In this document: one piece after another, positions 1 through 11,666 of the stretch | Position numbering within the stretch: position 1 is the first letter of the stretch | Layout: each line of letters begins with the position of its first letter | NCBI GenBank assembly: GCA_010015745.1 | Contig: ML978209.1 | Coordinates: forward strand, 124,001-188,000 | From: Setomelanomma holmii | Lineage: Eukaryota; Ascomycota; Dothideomycetes; Pleosporales; Phaeosphaeriaceae | Length of the DNA stretch: 64,000 nt | Direction of reading: 5' to 3' | Translations under genes and position numbers: made by a program | The notes under the pieces: generated by a model | Seen by the model: the letters and a program-made list of their open reading frames with translations, nothing else | What the model was told of the DNA's origin: nothing | Database searches by the model: none

Positions 1-123
1 GCGGCGTTTAGGTTGATCTTGTATTTGAAGGAGGGGACGGCGTTGAAGAGGCCGGATCATGGGCATGAGATGAGTGGGGTGCAAGCTTTGGATCGGATGG
101 AAGAGGCTGGGATGATATCGTGA
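1..123 (+). CDS. 3' end of an unidentified gene (partial)
   Basis: Frame 1 is open from the window edge to a TGA at 121-123 and gives a 40-residue C-terminal tail rich in Leu, Glu, Met and Lys. It ends GMIS. If real, it is the last part of a gene whose body lies outside the window. The fragment is too short to match to a family, and a chance open frame of 40 codons is quite possible. The next supported gene is on the other strand and ends at 482. Confidence 0.3.
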   Translation, partial: AAFRLILYLKEGTALKRPDHGHEMSGVQALDRMEEAGMIS

Positions 124-481
124 ATGGAGGACTGGCTGTGGAGGGATGAGATACCACCAGAAATGAAACATTCGACAGACGGGATTGAAGGATTCGCGAC
201 ATGGGATGGACCTATGCAGTCGACGAGCACTACGGCTACCATATCATGGAGCAAGTCGGCGAGATTGCTTTCGTCAACTGTAGAATGGACGAGGATGTCA
301 TGTCACCAAGACCAGGACATTAGAATGTCGAGAGAAGAGGTAACATAGAGTGAAGATATACATTGTATCAAGCTAATTGGAAGGATGCCTGGACTTTCTT
401 TGAGACACATTTCTCAGACATAACTTCTGCTCAACGACTGTTAGGACAGTCTGTAACAGCCATGGCACTGACATCCCTACC
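124..481. other. Intergenic, no feature seen
   Basis: I see no splice-consistent coding frame, RNA gene or repeat here. If the upstream fragment is a gene, this is the space between two converging 3' ends. Confidence 0.4.
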
Positions 482-2544
482 CTACTTCGCGCCGACGACC
501 CAGTATGCTTTCTCCGTCCAGTTGACGCCGCGTCGTAGGGCCTCGCGCAAGGGAAGGAAGACGACTGTACGGACGCCGCCGACCTCCTGAAGTAAAGCAC
601 ATGGCCGGTGGTTCCTAACCCATGCAGAAGAACATACCCTGCATGCCCTGCGCTCTTGTGGTTGTCCCGACGGCCTATGACCGTCAAGTAGGTACCGCAA
701 GACGCATGTGTCGCTGTTAGGCGGCATTATGGGCCATATTCCCTGGCTGGAAAGCTCCTGGATGTACTTATTCAACCCGTCTGCGAGGAACTTTGCCAGA
801 ACCAGCGGAACGTCAACAACACGGACCAGGTTGTTTGTGATGTTGCCAGCAGTACTGTTTGTTCCATTCCAGAGGGCAATGGGATAGTTACCAACCATTA
901 CAGCTGCGCTGTCCCGGGCTTCGAGGTTCCTTGCCAGAGTACGTGGGACCGATAGGTGGTCCTGGCTGTCCTCAGTGACCTCAGACTTCACCATTAGACG
1001 CTCTCGCTCTCCTATATCAAGAAATTCGGCTGAGGTTACTGACGCAGGCACATCGCGGGCCGCGTACTCTACCACACCGGTCGAGTTTTTCATAGCCGCT
1101 GATGGTAGAGGAGGTCTGCTCCATAACTCGTTGAATCGAGCCTGCCATGATCCGCTGTTGTCGCCAGCGTCGCTCTGCACCTCAATACCTGGTCCGGGAG
1201 GACGTCCGGTCTCCTCGCTCTTTATAACAGTGTTGTCTTGAGTGTGCCTGGGCGGTGTCAATCTACTATGGAACAGAGATGCTTGAACCATGGCGGAGGC
1301 TCGGCCAAGGTCAACTCGAGGACGCTTTACCAAGTTTGCTTGCGGATCTTGGTGCTTGCGTTTCTTCGAGTTGGTCTTCGGATACTGCTGATCGATCGAC
1401 AGTCGGCCCTTTCGAGGTGGACCTAAGGGCATCTGTAGCGGCGGGAATACGAAGTCAGCGTATGTGTCACATCCATTTCGTATACCCCCAACTTACCTGA
1501 TTTGATCCAGTCTTACGGTCGGGTTGGCGAGGAGGCGGTGGAGGCTCGTACAGGTCTCGGTTTGGATCACGATCAGGTGGGCCTGCTGACGACAGAAGAC
1601 GAGCGCGATCTGGGTTCATGGCCACAACTCCATTGGGGCCAGTAGCATTGTCTTGCTGACCTGGCGCGTTGCTTGGTGCCACTAGTGGAGGTATGTTATT
1701 GAAAGCTGGCTGTGGTCCAATGGCAGGGTCTCTCTGGATGGCAGCGAAAGCCTGCTGAAGCATGTCGAACTTCAGCGCCTTGGCTTTGATCCCATTTGGG
1801 CCCTCTAAGCAGGCTCTCAGTTCAGCAAGGGATTGGTGCTCCATGCGAAGACGAGCGACCTCAGCGACGAGATGGTCAAGCCCATGCAGGCCTCCCACCT
1901 CGTCTACCCTCAGCCGCAGCATGTGAGCGTCGAGCAACTGCTTTTGCAGCTCCTTCATGCCGCCAGCCTCACTAATGAGCGACTGCATGGACTGTGCTTG
2001 GGATGTGAAAGCTTCGAGACCACCAGCTTCGCGCACAAAGGGTCTGAAGATGTCTGCTTCGAGGGCCTTTGCTCGAAGACCCTCACGTCCGGCCTCGATG
2101 CGAAGTTGATCGACATTAATGTGATCCTCGTCATACGAGGAAGGGCCTCGAATGACATCGTGATAGGCTGTGGCTAGTTTCTGTAGCTCACGATGCTGAC
2201 CTGACAGTGTGCAGTAGCGCTCTTCGAGTGCAGCATACTCGTAAGTAGACAGCTCGAGCTGGTCTGCAATGCGGTCAGCCCATGTACCGTGCTGTCGTCG
2301 GTCACTCACTCTGTAGAGACTGCACCTTGGCTGGTGTCGGGGTGCCCTTGTCCTCCTCTAGAAGGCCCGACCGGTCTTCGATTAGCGGAGGAGGACTGCT
2401 AGAGTAGGCCACCAGCCGCTGTTGTTCATCAGCCACACCTGCTGCAGGTACGTCGTGCTGCGAGGCGATGAGGTCGAGAGCGAGCTCCAGCTTCACCATA
2501 TCTGCCTCATCAGAGGTCAGCGGTGGTACGTCGTTATTCTCCAT
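482..2544 (-). CDS. Unrecognised coiled-coil protein with a C-terminal Cys motif
   Basis: I do not recognise this 650-residue protein. Three exons join cleanly: 2544-2310, 2263-1497 and 1432-482. The introns are 46 and 64 nt, with GTGAGT and GTAAGT donors and CTGAC-type branch sites. The N-terminal third is acidic. The middle, about residues 85-260, is rich in heptad-like Leu/Ala/Glu and probably forms a coiled coil. A Pro/Arg-rich linker follows, with a basic segment near the start of exon 3 that could be a nuclear localisation signal. Near the C terminus is a compact motif, CRVCSSAWVRNHRPCALL, with CxxC and a further Cys, followed by a conserved-looking hydrophobic tail. This resembles tails I recall from other fungal hypothetical proteins with DNA-associated coiled coils, but that is recollection only. 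The ATG at 2544 was chosen because it opens the acidic N terminus; a further upstream in-frame start cannot be excluded. Confidence 0.7.
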
Positions 2545-2985
2545 GTTAAGTAGCAGTGTGTGCAAACGTGACCACGGACGTTTGCAGGTGTCGTGGAGGA
2601 AGGTCGGCAATGGAAATTGAGGTTTGTTGTTGTGATGACGAACGAATCTGCTCGCGAGGAAGTTGCGCGGCAACCACAATCAGGAAGGAAAGAGCGGTGA
2701 CCTCGCTTCCAAACGGGCCAGACAGCTATATTGCAAGTTCGTCGATGATCCTACCTCTACAATGAGCTTGAAGAGCTGCAGTGTAATCCATGTCTTCATA
2801 ACGGAGCAAGTGGCAGCCTCTGAGGGTAGTCAGGCTGCAGCACAGCAGAGCGATGGTGCTGGCGGCTCGTATAAGTCGGGAAGTAGATTACATATACCTC
2901 ATAACCATGGTGCGTCAGTGTTGCGGCGGAAAGTATAGCACAACTTCTGGCTCGTAGCACACCGGTTGAGTATCAATGAATCTAT
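2545..2985. other. Intergenic between two co-oriented genes
   Basis: This is the presumed promoter of the coiled-coil gene and the 3' region of the membrane-protein gene. No open frame here is supported by splice signals, and I saw no repeats. Confidence 0.4.
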
Positions 2986-4215
2986 CTATGTAGTGCCACG
3001 ACCCCAGGTAGTCTGCATCTCCCAACCAGCTTCATTTAGATCACACGAGATCCTCGGAGCAACGGCTTCACAACGTGAGCTCACTTCATACGATCCGATG
3101 CTTTGCCAATGCTTCTCAACCTCCGTCACTGTCTGACCTCCCAGGCCAGCCTGCGTCGTTGTTAACTGTGACATGGGCAGCAACTGTATGTGAAAGTCGT
3201 CCATTCTTTCGGTGACTCTTTGCTTTTCCTTTCTCGTGCTTTTTACCGACGTGGACACTGTCGTCCAGCCCTGGTGATCGGTGTTGAGGCCGCCGAGTCT
3301 CTGAAGCCACCTGGTGAAGCGGATAACGACAGGTTTTGTCAATGGAAGGCAGGCGCAAATTAGACCCGCTGACGATTCTGTTGCAGTGAGTACTATGTCG
3401 AGGTAATTGGAATACGCCTCGTTTAGTCGGTGATCGCGGTTGCTGAAGAAGATTGTCGCGCGAACGAGAGAGACGACTGACGCTCTGCAAAATCCATTAG
3501 CGGTGGTTCTCGGAGCTCTTCAGAAAGAATCTTACATGCCACCGATCCCAAATATTGAGATCAGTGCTATCTTCTGTTTCTTCTGCATTCTCAAGCGAGA
3601 GACCATGACTGCTGGCAGGACTATAAGCAGTACGTCAGAAAGTGCATTGATGACGCCTGTGGTCGATATGCCCAGTCTTGAGAAGCCAATCTTCGGTAAA
3701 TTACCAGCGACTTGAAGTGCAAACAGCACAATACAAGCAGCCGTCCAAAGTAGAATGAGACCGAGAAGTAGCCACCAGCACCACCGAAACCATTGCTCAA
3801 ACATAGTGAAGGTCCGCCGGTAGAACAAGAGAATCGAGAGCTTGACGAAGGTCACCGCTAGGATGTACATAATGGCGAGAGAATCGTATGCTGACTTGAC
3901 GAAGCGTCTCTCGCTGTCGCTTTGGACGGAGACGTCAGTCAAATCAAGCGTTCCAAAAGCAGTCAAAAGCAGGCCTGACACAAGAAGTCCAAGATTGGAA
4001 GTCTAGTCGAATTAGTACGAGAGTAAAGGTGGACTCTCGAAACAACTCACGTAGGCCAGATAGCAGAGATAGTCATCTATCGCTGGTATAGTCTTCATCA
4101 GCTTTTGCGACGCAGTTCGTCCAACCACAGCCGTGGTCGTCAAGAGGATGTCTGTTGCCAGTATAGCATATGCAGCAGCACTGTAATCGGCAGGCACAGA
4201 ATTGTTTGCTCCCAT
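2986..4215 (-). CDS. Seven-helix rhodopsin-like fungal integral membrane protein
   Basis: The protein has 376 residues from three exons: 4215-4051, 4002-3536 and 3484-2986. The introns are 48 and 51 nt, with GTGAGT and GTAAGA donors. Seven hydrophobic segments are visible. They include one ending in the LAYTSN junction, one ending in LSILLFYRR, an aromatic WWLLLGLILLW segment, a segment around LIVLPAVMVSRL, a Gly/Ile-rich helix crossing the second exon junction, and a last one running into ICACLPLTKP. This is the layout of the large ascomycete family of rhodopsin-domain (Pth11-related) membrane proteins. The cytosolic tail is polar, with many Thr, Gln and Lys. Ligand and pathway are unknown. 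There is no cysteine-rich CFEM domain at the N terminus, so it is not a classical Pth11 receptor. Confidence 0.85.
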
Positions 4216-5187
4216 TGTATCGCGTGTTGATCAAAAAAGCCTTACTCGATGAGAAAGAGTTGGTATACACAGGGCTGTCTTCAAGATTGAGTTCGAACTC
4301 TTGGCTCCCAACAGCACAAATGTTAGAGACTGTACATGGCTGGGTAGACAAGAAGGATTCGAGGCCGGGCATACGTCGTCCGCATCGGGAACATACGCGG
4401 CGTACGAGTGTCTGAGCACGCTTCTTTAGTTCTCGGGGAGAGATGCGTTATACTCGATCATCGTCGGATGTTTTTGCTGTGGCCCCAGGAGCTAGCTATG
4501 AATGCCGTCGGTGGCACCGGAATAGTTGGAGGGATCAGCGAGGCTCTGTTACGCAAGGGGCGAGGAAATGAGCGTCGGGATTCCTCGTAACTTCCCTGCT
4601 CAATGCGTTGCGAGAATCGAAGTCTTCCCCCACACCCTGAGTGGTTTCCGGTATCAGTAATGTGCGATGCTTTCTATCCATACACTGGTAACCATCCGCT
4701 TGTGTTTCCCATGATTTAGGCTTGGTGGGCAGATGGATATCTGATCGTGGCAAAATGATCGAGGAGTTCGGGGAACGAGACGTGGAAAGGCGGTGCGGGC
4801 GCTAGCGCCGAACGTTCGGATTTGTACCTGCATCTCCTTGCCCGACCCTCTCCACAAGTACGCGACGTGCACCTGGCAAACCCGCATCTACCAGCATGAC
4901 GTCAACATCCTGCCCAGCAAGGGTTGTGGTCGTATCCGGGCAATGAGCGCGCAATGTCAGCCGGGAGTCGTTCGGACGATCATGAGAAGCACAGCGTACT
5001 CACGGCAGAACAAGCATAAAATTCAGCTCACGCTGTTGAAATGATCAGGAAGAAGCAAGACTCATCATAGAACAATGTACTCAAACTCCTGACCAGACCA
5101 AACCAGACCATGCCCAATCTCAATCCCAAGTCCAAGGTATCTCATCCGTCATGCCCGCCATTACACCATATCAACAACAAATGAACA
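4216..5187. other. Intergenic, about 1 kb, no feature seen
   Basis: Only short overlapping frames below 100 codons occur, with no paired splice sites or recognisable domains. It contains the promoter of the membrane-protein gene and the 3' flank of the condensin gene. Confidence 0.4.
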
Positions 5188-8100
5188 TTATGCCGCTGCT
5201 TGAACGGTCTTGTAGCCCCCCGCCACCAGCTTCTGGATCTCTTCATCTTTGTGCTGCAAGAGGCCGAGTGTGTAAGCAACATCATCCCATTGTCTCTCAC
5301 TCTCAGCTCTGGGAAGCCTGGCAGCAAGCTTGTTCGACAGCTGTTTGGCATGCTTGTCCTGCAAATTGTTAGCACAACGCTCTCGAGTAGGTGCACTTCA
5401 TTCCATTGACATACCTTTTCGATGAAGCCAGCAAGGAATTTGATAATTCTCTTGAATGCATCCACGTCTAGCGCCGAGTCTGCGCTAAGCACACTGAACA
5501 TGTCGACGAACTGGTTATACACGGCATTATCCTTGGTAGCGAGCTCGCTGAAGAACATGCGAGCCATGTCCGCAATCTTCTTATCGCTATCCTCGAGGCA
5601 CTTTGCCATCTCGCCCAACTGACCCTTGACCTTGACTTGGCCAGCCAAGATCAAGAATGTCAGTGTCATGAGACATGTTCGCTTAACGCTTGGGTCTCCA
5701 TCGTTGAGACGGCGGTAGAGGAAGTCCGTGTTTTCGTCGATAAGATGGTTGAAGCAGACAGCCATGTCACCAAGTGCCACCACCAGGTTGCTGCGAACAA
5801 CAGCATCCTGACTTCGCTCAAGGATTGTGAGTAGCAGCCCAAGGTTGTTCTCACAGTACTCGGAGCTCACGCACATGAGCTTGGCTAAGCACAACGCCGC
5901 TTGAGCTTGTAGTGTTGGGTGGTAGTATGAAGTGTTGTTCGCGCATATGTCTGCTACAAGGGGCCCGAAGTTAGCAAGAAGGGATGTGGGCCCGAAAAGG
6001 AGCTCTCGCTCACGAATGTGTGCGATTGCTTCGGTGAAGTCGTCCTCTGTGGTGCCCGCCATAAGATCCAGCTCATCAGCTGCTTCTTCCGGTGCAGGTG
6101 TCTGCTCTTTCGCAGCTCCTCGTTTTCGACCCTTTTTGAGAGGAGTTGGCTCTACGGCTGGTGTCATTGACCTACGTGGTGTCGGTGCCGTCTTCTTGTC
6201 CTTTTCTGCCTTTCGTCGCTTGAACTCCAGCTCGCACAACTCGAGATGGACGATCTGCTTGATGGCAATGTGTCCCACAACAAACAGAAGCTGCGATAGA
6301 GCCAGAGCAGAGTTCTGCTTCTTTGGCTGAACATCTTTGGTCACATGCTCTTCTGGTGCCGCTTCTTCCGTTGACGTAAGCATCTGACTTGGCTCATCGT
6401 TGCTTGAGCTGGTTGTTGGTCGTTGTTGTCCCTGCACAGCAAACACGCGCTTGGTGACACGGCGTATGATCTCCGAGCAGAGAACATCTGGATGTTTCGA
6501 GAGAACATATATCGCACCAATGGCCTGTTCGGCGACGCCGTACCACTCCTTACTATCCGACACGATTTCAGTCATGGCGGCGAGTCGGACAAGAACCGCA
6601 TGGTCATTCGGAAGTTTGACGACTTGTGTTGGCGCAGCAGTGGAAGCTTGCTTTCCTGGAGGTGGGCTCATCCGACGAAGAGCGATGCATGTGTAGCGAG
6701 CGAGACCCAAGTCACGTCTTCCAAGCTCGCCCAGGCCGACTCGCAGGCAAGCCTCCATCTCCTGCACTACGATGTCAGGCGATGATAGTGCGAGCATCCC
6801 TAGCACGATTATGGCGCCACGACGCTGGTTCTTGGAGATGTCCTTTTTCTGATACCCATAGATCTGCCAGAGCTTTTGAATGACTAGCGCATTGACGAGT
6901 CCTTGCTTCATCATTGTGCTCAGGAGCTGTTCGAGAGAGGTAAGCTCGGCGGGTGTGGTACCGAAGGTCAGACTGATCATGTTCTTCGAGATGTAGTTGG
7001 CAACAGCATTTGCATCGAAGCCAGGAGGTGCGTCGAAGAACAAGCCCTTGTAGCATTCGAGCAGATGGGTCTGAACGCCTTTGCCTTCGTCGCTGTTGCC
7101 CTTGGTCCAGATCAGGCGAAGCATTCTTCGGATCCCGAGCTTTGCGTTGGCGATTCTGTAAGCATCAATGGTTACAAAGAAGTCCATGGCTTCGATCACT
7201 TCGCTCTTGTTCTTGGAGGATAGCAGGTGGGTCACGACTTCAGCAGCCTCGTTGACGACCTCGATGAACTTGAACGCCTCAAGCAGGAACTTCCGCAAGG
7301 TCTGGAACTTCTCAAGTTCTTGTGCGGTCGCGGCATCTTTCTGTGCTTTCTCGATTGCGGCAGCCCGTTCCTCTTCTGTCATACCAGACGGGTGCTTCTG
7401 GCCGTCCGCGTGGTCTGCTTGTGTTGCGTCTTGCAGTAGCGACTCGTCCACGGTTTGGTCACCCGGCGCTCGCTCGCGTAGTTCTTCTGGCGGTTGAAGC
7501 GTGCTTATTTGCTGCTCAACGTCTTCTAACCTCTGAGTCCACTCTTTTGTCGACAGCAGTCCGCCATCGAAAGCGGTGAAGGGATGAGTAGACACCAGCT
7601 TGGCAACCAACTTGATGGCGTTGCGCCGCACATTACTGCTCTTGTCCTCGAGGCTTCGTGCCGCAAGCTCTGCCACTTTTTGTCGACGTTTTGGGTATTT
7701 CTGATCCAGGTCGCACAATTTGACATAGACCTGGATGACCCGGCAACGGCAGTACGGGTTGATGTCCAGAAATCGATCTTCGAGCACATCAAAGAAGATC
7801 CGGATCTGCGCTTTGTGGTTCTCGCTACGATCATCATGGCTCAGCTTGCTAAGCATAGCAATCAGATTGCCGCAGACTTCGATCAACGCGCAGCGAAGGG
7901 TGTACGATTCGCTGTCCAGAAGATTCGCAAGCAAGGTCATCTGCTTGATGACCAGGTGGGGGGTGAGTTCCGAGATCTTCGTCAAGAATGTGGAGATGGA
8001 CTTTGGCCCTTTCAGGTCGGTCGCGCTGAACTCTTTTCCGCTAATATCCTTCAAGACATCTTCCGTCAACTGCGGGTAGTCGTAAGCATCCGCAAGAGTG

Positions 8101-9049
8101 AACAAAAATTCGGCCATCGGTTCTGAGAGATGCTCGAAATATGTCAGGCTCTGGTTGATCGATGTCTGCGCAGCTGTTGTTGTCGTTAGTCTGACATAGT
8201 CTACTGATCTTGCTAAAACCTACTGTATGCATGTCCATGGTGCTTGACTGCAATGCAAAGCACCCGAAAGCAGTGATTCCGTATTGCATTACTCTTCACT
8301 CTTGATTCGTTTTCGAGGATGTGGTAGACGGGCTTGGTGAAGAGGCCAATAAAGGTGTCTCGCTCCGATGTCGTGACGAAGATGCGACCCAATCTGAGCT
8401 TCAGCACCTTGCTCATACGGTCAAGAGCTGTCTCCAATTGTGCTGAGGCATCCCAGCTGCCGTCTTTGCTCATCCCAGCCTTCGTCTTTGCGCCTTTGCC
8501 CCGACCTCGTGCTGCCGGTGCAGATGCCGACTTCTCCAATGCCCGGGTCTCGATTACGGAGATGGTCCACCTAAGAAGGAAGCCATACATCTCCAGTATA
8601 TTCTTGTGGTACGGTATCGAATCCTGCTCTTCCGCCTCGAGGTCTGCGTGTATGACATCGGCTTGTGTTGACAGCGCCGAGACTATGAGATCAAGGATTT
8701 TGCTTAGCGTTGCTGGAGGTATATGAGACGACGATCTAGATAGTTTGAATATGTTAGATTCAGGCTCTGACTTCCAAATCTTCGAATGTTGAGGAAAAGC
8801 AGGCACACACTTGAGTAGAAACTGCAGTGTGTCAAAAACAGAGCTGCGGGTAATAGCATCTGGGCTCTCTGCCACTGCGTCTACAACAGGATTGAGTTCG
8901 CTGTTGATCAGAGCGGGCGAGGACAGCGATTCTGGGTCATCTTCGCACTCTTGCAGTGCTTGCGCTGCCTCGGGGGTTGGGATCGTCGAGGGATCACTGT
9001 CAAATAGCTTGATCGCCTCGTTGATGTCAAAATCAACGCGCGCCTCCAT
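5188..9049 (-). CDS. cnd1: Condensin complex subunit 1 (Cnd1/Ycs4/CAP-D2)
   Basis: This is a HEAT-repeat subunit of condensin, which compacts and resolves chromosomes in mitosis together with the Smc2/Smc4 dimer and the kleisin. Exons are 9049-8811, 8735-8224, 8173-5415 and 5358-5188, giving 1226 residues, close to the family's usual 1150-1250. The intron at 5359-5414 removes an out-of-frame tail and restores a C terminus ending QAAA. The intron at 8174-8223 joins HGHAY to TAQTSINQSLTYFEHLSEP, a highly conserved condensin block. The 75-nt intron at 8736-8810 is in frame and lacks stops, so it is inferred from splice sites and from the better family fit after removal. The C-terminal Cnd1 domain starts near NNTSYYHPTLQAQAALCLAK. 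A low-complexity basic linker (TPRRSMTP, KKGRKRG) in the middle could hold nuclear localisation and phosphorylation sites. The gene shares a 264-bp divergent promoter with CDC7. Confidence 0.95.
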
Positions 9050-9313
9050 GATGTCCAGAATCGCTTACAAAAGAAGAAGGAGAAGAGAATGGTACAAGAA
9101 GATGCGACGAAAGCACCCTTCGAGGGTGCGGTTGCTGGTGAAGGTGGGCTGCCGGTAACACGACAGGCGCGTTGTTTGGCGGGATGTTATGGTTTCGCCT
9201 ATTCGGGTTAGTACCCGCGAGAGCGCCTGCCTCCACCACATCGCGTCCCACTACCACCGCAGATGCGCGACTCTCCTCTGCCAACACGAACATAACACGA
9301 CAGCTACATTGCA
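9050..9313. promoter_or_regulatory. Divergent promoter of cnd1 and CDC7
   Basis: This 264-bp spacer separates the start codons of two chromosome-cycle genes and must hold both core promoters. It contains TTTGGCGGGA at 9175-9184, which looks like an E2F-type cell-cycle element, next to a GGCGCG stretch. No exact ACGCGT box was seen. Function is inferred from position only. Confidence 0.5.
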
Positions 9314-10748
9314 ATGGCCAAGGCACGCGCGTCTCTCCGCAATGTAGAGCACATCGACGTGCACGAGGACGACATCAAAGAGGAGGACGCCGAAGAGACA
9401 CTGGACGAAAGCATGGATCCGCTGGAGGAGAGCGGGCGCACTGTAGACAGCAGCGACGAAGAGGTCGAAGACAGCGTGCAGGAAGACATGGCGCGCTTCG
9501 AGGAAACATTCGTCGGCATCACCAAGCGATTTCGTCTCATTAACCGCATTGGCGAAGGTATGTCTCTGACTATTGGCTTGACATATGCAGGGTAGCGGGG
9601 TGGCTCACAGTGCTGCAGGCACATTCAGTACGGTGTACAAGGCTGAGGATTTGGAATATAACAAGTACGACAACAGCTGGGACATTGACGAGCGAGAGAA
9701 TCACAAATGGTCATCGCCAGCCCATCGGCGGCGCCCTTCTCGACGACCACACTATGTCGCCATCAAGAAGATCTACGTCACCAGCAGTCCTATACGCATC
9801 TTCAATGAGCTGGAACTGCTCTATGATCTGAGGGACTCGGACTCGGTATGCCCTCTCATCACCGCCTTCCGGCACCTAGACCAGGTCGTCGCTGTGCTAC
9901 CCTACTTCCAGCACAGCGACTTCCGCGACTACTATCGCGATATGAAGATATCTGAGATGCGCGTATACTTTCGAAGTCTGTTGACGGCCCTACGGTCAGT
10001 ACACGCGAAGAAGATTATCCACCGTGATGTCAAGCCCACCAACTTTCTCTACAATCCTGCTCAGTCTCGAGGAGTTCTGGTCGACTTCGGTCTCGCCGAG
10101 CGAGAGGGCACCGACTGGCACCATTGTGCGTGCCATTTGCCAGACGAGGACCGTCGCTACAAGGTCGCTCACAGCGTCTACGCTCAGACCCAGCAGTCAG
10201 GGCACAACGCTACAAGCTATCCGAAGAACGACACCCGCAACAGTCGCCGAGCGAATCGGGCAGGAACTCGTGGATTCCGTGCGCCTGAAGTGCTTCTCAA
10301 GTGTACGCAACAGACATGCTCGATCGATATGTGGAGTGTCGGTGTCATTCTGCTCACTATGCTATCCCGCCGCTTTCCGTTCTTCCACAGCGCAGATGAC
10401 ATTGATGCGCTGCTAGAGATTGCAACCATTTTCGGACGAAAGAAGATGCGGGAGACCTCTCTTCTTCACGGCCAAGTGTTCGAGACCAACATTCCGAGCT
10501 ACAGCGAGAACGGTCACAGCCTGGAAAAGATCATCCTTTGGTGCACTGGACGAACCGGCGACAAGACGCAGCCCAAGAAAGAGCTTGATGAGGAGGAGAA
10601 GGAAGCCGTTCAATTCCTGTATCGGTTGCTGGAATGCAACCCAGCGAAGCGCATCACAGCCGATGAGGCGCTTCGACACCCATTTATTATGAAGGCGTAC
10701 GAGGATAGCGAGCCTGATGAGGAAATGGTCGATCTCGTTGAAGTATGA
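9314..10748 (+). CDS. CDC7: Cdc7/Hsk1-type DDK protein kinase
   Basis: This is the catalytic subunit of the Dbf4-dependent kinase, which phosphorylates the Mcm2-7 helicase to fire replication origins. It has 457 residues in exons 9314-9557 and 9619-10748. The 61-nt intron splits the glycine loop and joins to read IGEGTFSTVYKA. Kinase landmarks: glycine loop at about 79-90, VAIKK with the catalytic Lys at about 131, HRDVKPTN at about 216-223, DFG at about 237-239, and GTRGFRAPEVLLK for the activation end. An insert between the glycine loop and VAIKK and another before the APE motif are usual for Cdc7. The acidic N terminus (about 60 residues) is probably disordered. A short acidic C-terminal tail ends the protein; Cdc7 kinases use their C terminus to bind Dbf4. 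Two possible acceptors exist; only the one at 9618 keeps the frame. Confidence 0.95.
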
Positions 10749-11006
10749 CTGCATTGATGACTTATGGTTAGCATCATGGTCTACGAGTAAGCATGGACGG
10801 CGCACAATTGTAAGCATAGAAACGGAGTTTTGGCCATCTAGGGACGGCAGTTCGATGTTATTGCGATACCCATCATCCTGAATACTAGCGCGAGTATCAC
10901 CAAATGATCCTAATACATGTACATGATACGTGAAAGCCAAACACCACTATGCCTGTATGTGAATGCTCACATACAGGATATCATACAAGCCCTCTCACAT
11001 ATCAAA

Positions 11007-11666
11007 TCACGATGATGTCTGTTCGCTCGCTCTCTTGACCTTCTCTTCGGCCTTCATCTCCACCTTCTCTTTCCTGTTCTCCTCCATCCTCCTCTGCTTC
11101 GCTGTCAATATCTGCCCCACCTGCCCCTTATGCTTCTCCCCCTTGCCCGCTCCCACTCCTCTTGCCTTCAAATCCTCCTCATACGCCCTCAACCCCCTCA
11201 TCGCCTCCTCCAAGCTCGGAATGTCCAGCCCTTGTTTCCGCGCCTGCTCGATCCGATGTATGCTGACTTGCCTTCCCTTCTGTGCCGACCGTACATCCTT
11301 CAACAAGCGCTCCCTAATCCTCTGCTCCTCCAACTGCGCGGGCGTCAACACCGGCGGCCTGTTCTCAACTGGCTCACCGAACGGCGCAACAATCGAAGTG
11401 ACCACGTGCCGTATCGCTTTGCTTGTGCGATGGCCCGACGTTATCCTGACAACGTCCCCGGGAACCAACGACGAGTTTGGATCCCGGACCAAGTATGTTT
11501 TCGGGGCAGGGAAGTGTTTGCGGAATTTCTTGTTCCATTCTTGCTCGGCAACGCGGACTTTTACGGCGGAGGCCATTTGGCCGGCGGATACGACGACGCC
11601 GACTTTTTGGCTGTGGAAGAGTTGTGGGAGGAGCGGTTTGACGGTTTTGGAGGCAAGGGACGCCAT
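11007..11666 (-). CDS. mrps17: Mitochondrial small-subunit ribosomal protein uS17m
   Basis: This 219-residue protein carries the uS17 OB-fold near its N terminus: VGVVVSAGQMASAVKVRV, then a basic stretch, then YLVRDPNSSLVPGDVVRI and the following strand. In bacteria the fold binds 16S rRNA; here it would belong to the mitoribosome. The long charged helical tail after the OB-fold matches the extended fungal mitochondrial form (as in yeast Mrps17) rather than the 80-residue bacterial one. The ATG at 11666 is the first methionine in this frame. The frame stays open upstream to about 11780 with Ser/Ala/Arg-rich sequence, so an upstream start exon supplying a presequence is possible. The tail is Lys/Glu-rich. 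It shares an upstream region with SCJ1. Confidence 0.85.
   Translation of the reverse strand: MASLASKTVKPLLPQLFHSQKVGVVVSAGQMASAVKVRVAEQEWNKKFRKHFPAPKTYLVRDPNSSLVPGDVVRITSGHRTSKAIRHVVTSIVAPFGEPVENRPPVLTPAQLEEQRIRERLLKDVRSAQKGRQVSIHRIEQARKQGLDIPSLEEAMRGLRAYEEDLKARGVGAGKGEKHKGQVGQILTAKQRRMEENRKEKVEMKAEEKVKRASEQTSS

Noticed and set aside
4280..4320. GAGTTCGAACTC stretch resembling a tRNA B box
   Set aside because: No A box, anticodon arm or acceptor pairing can be built around it.
5142..5414. Read-through C terminus of the condensin frame down to 5142
   Set aside because: The unspliced frame loses the conserved end; the 56-nt intron with GTATGT donor, GCTAAC branch and TTTGCAG acceptor restores a C terminus that ends at 5188.
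7584..8126. 180-codon plus-strand frame inside cnd1
   Set aside because: It is the antisense shadow of well-conserved HEAT-repeat coding sequence and has no features of its own.
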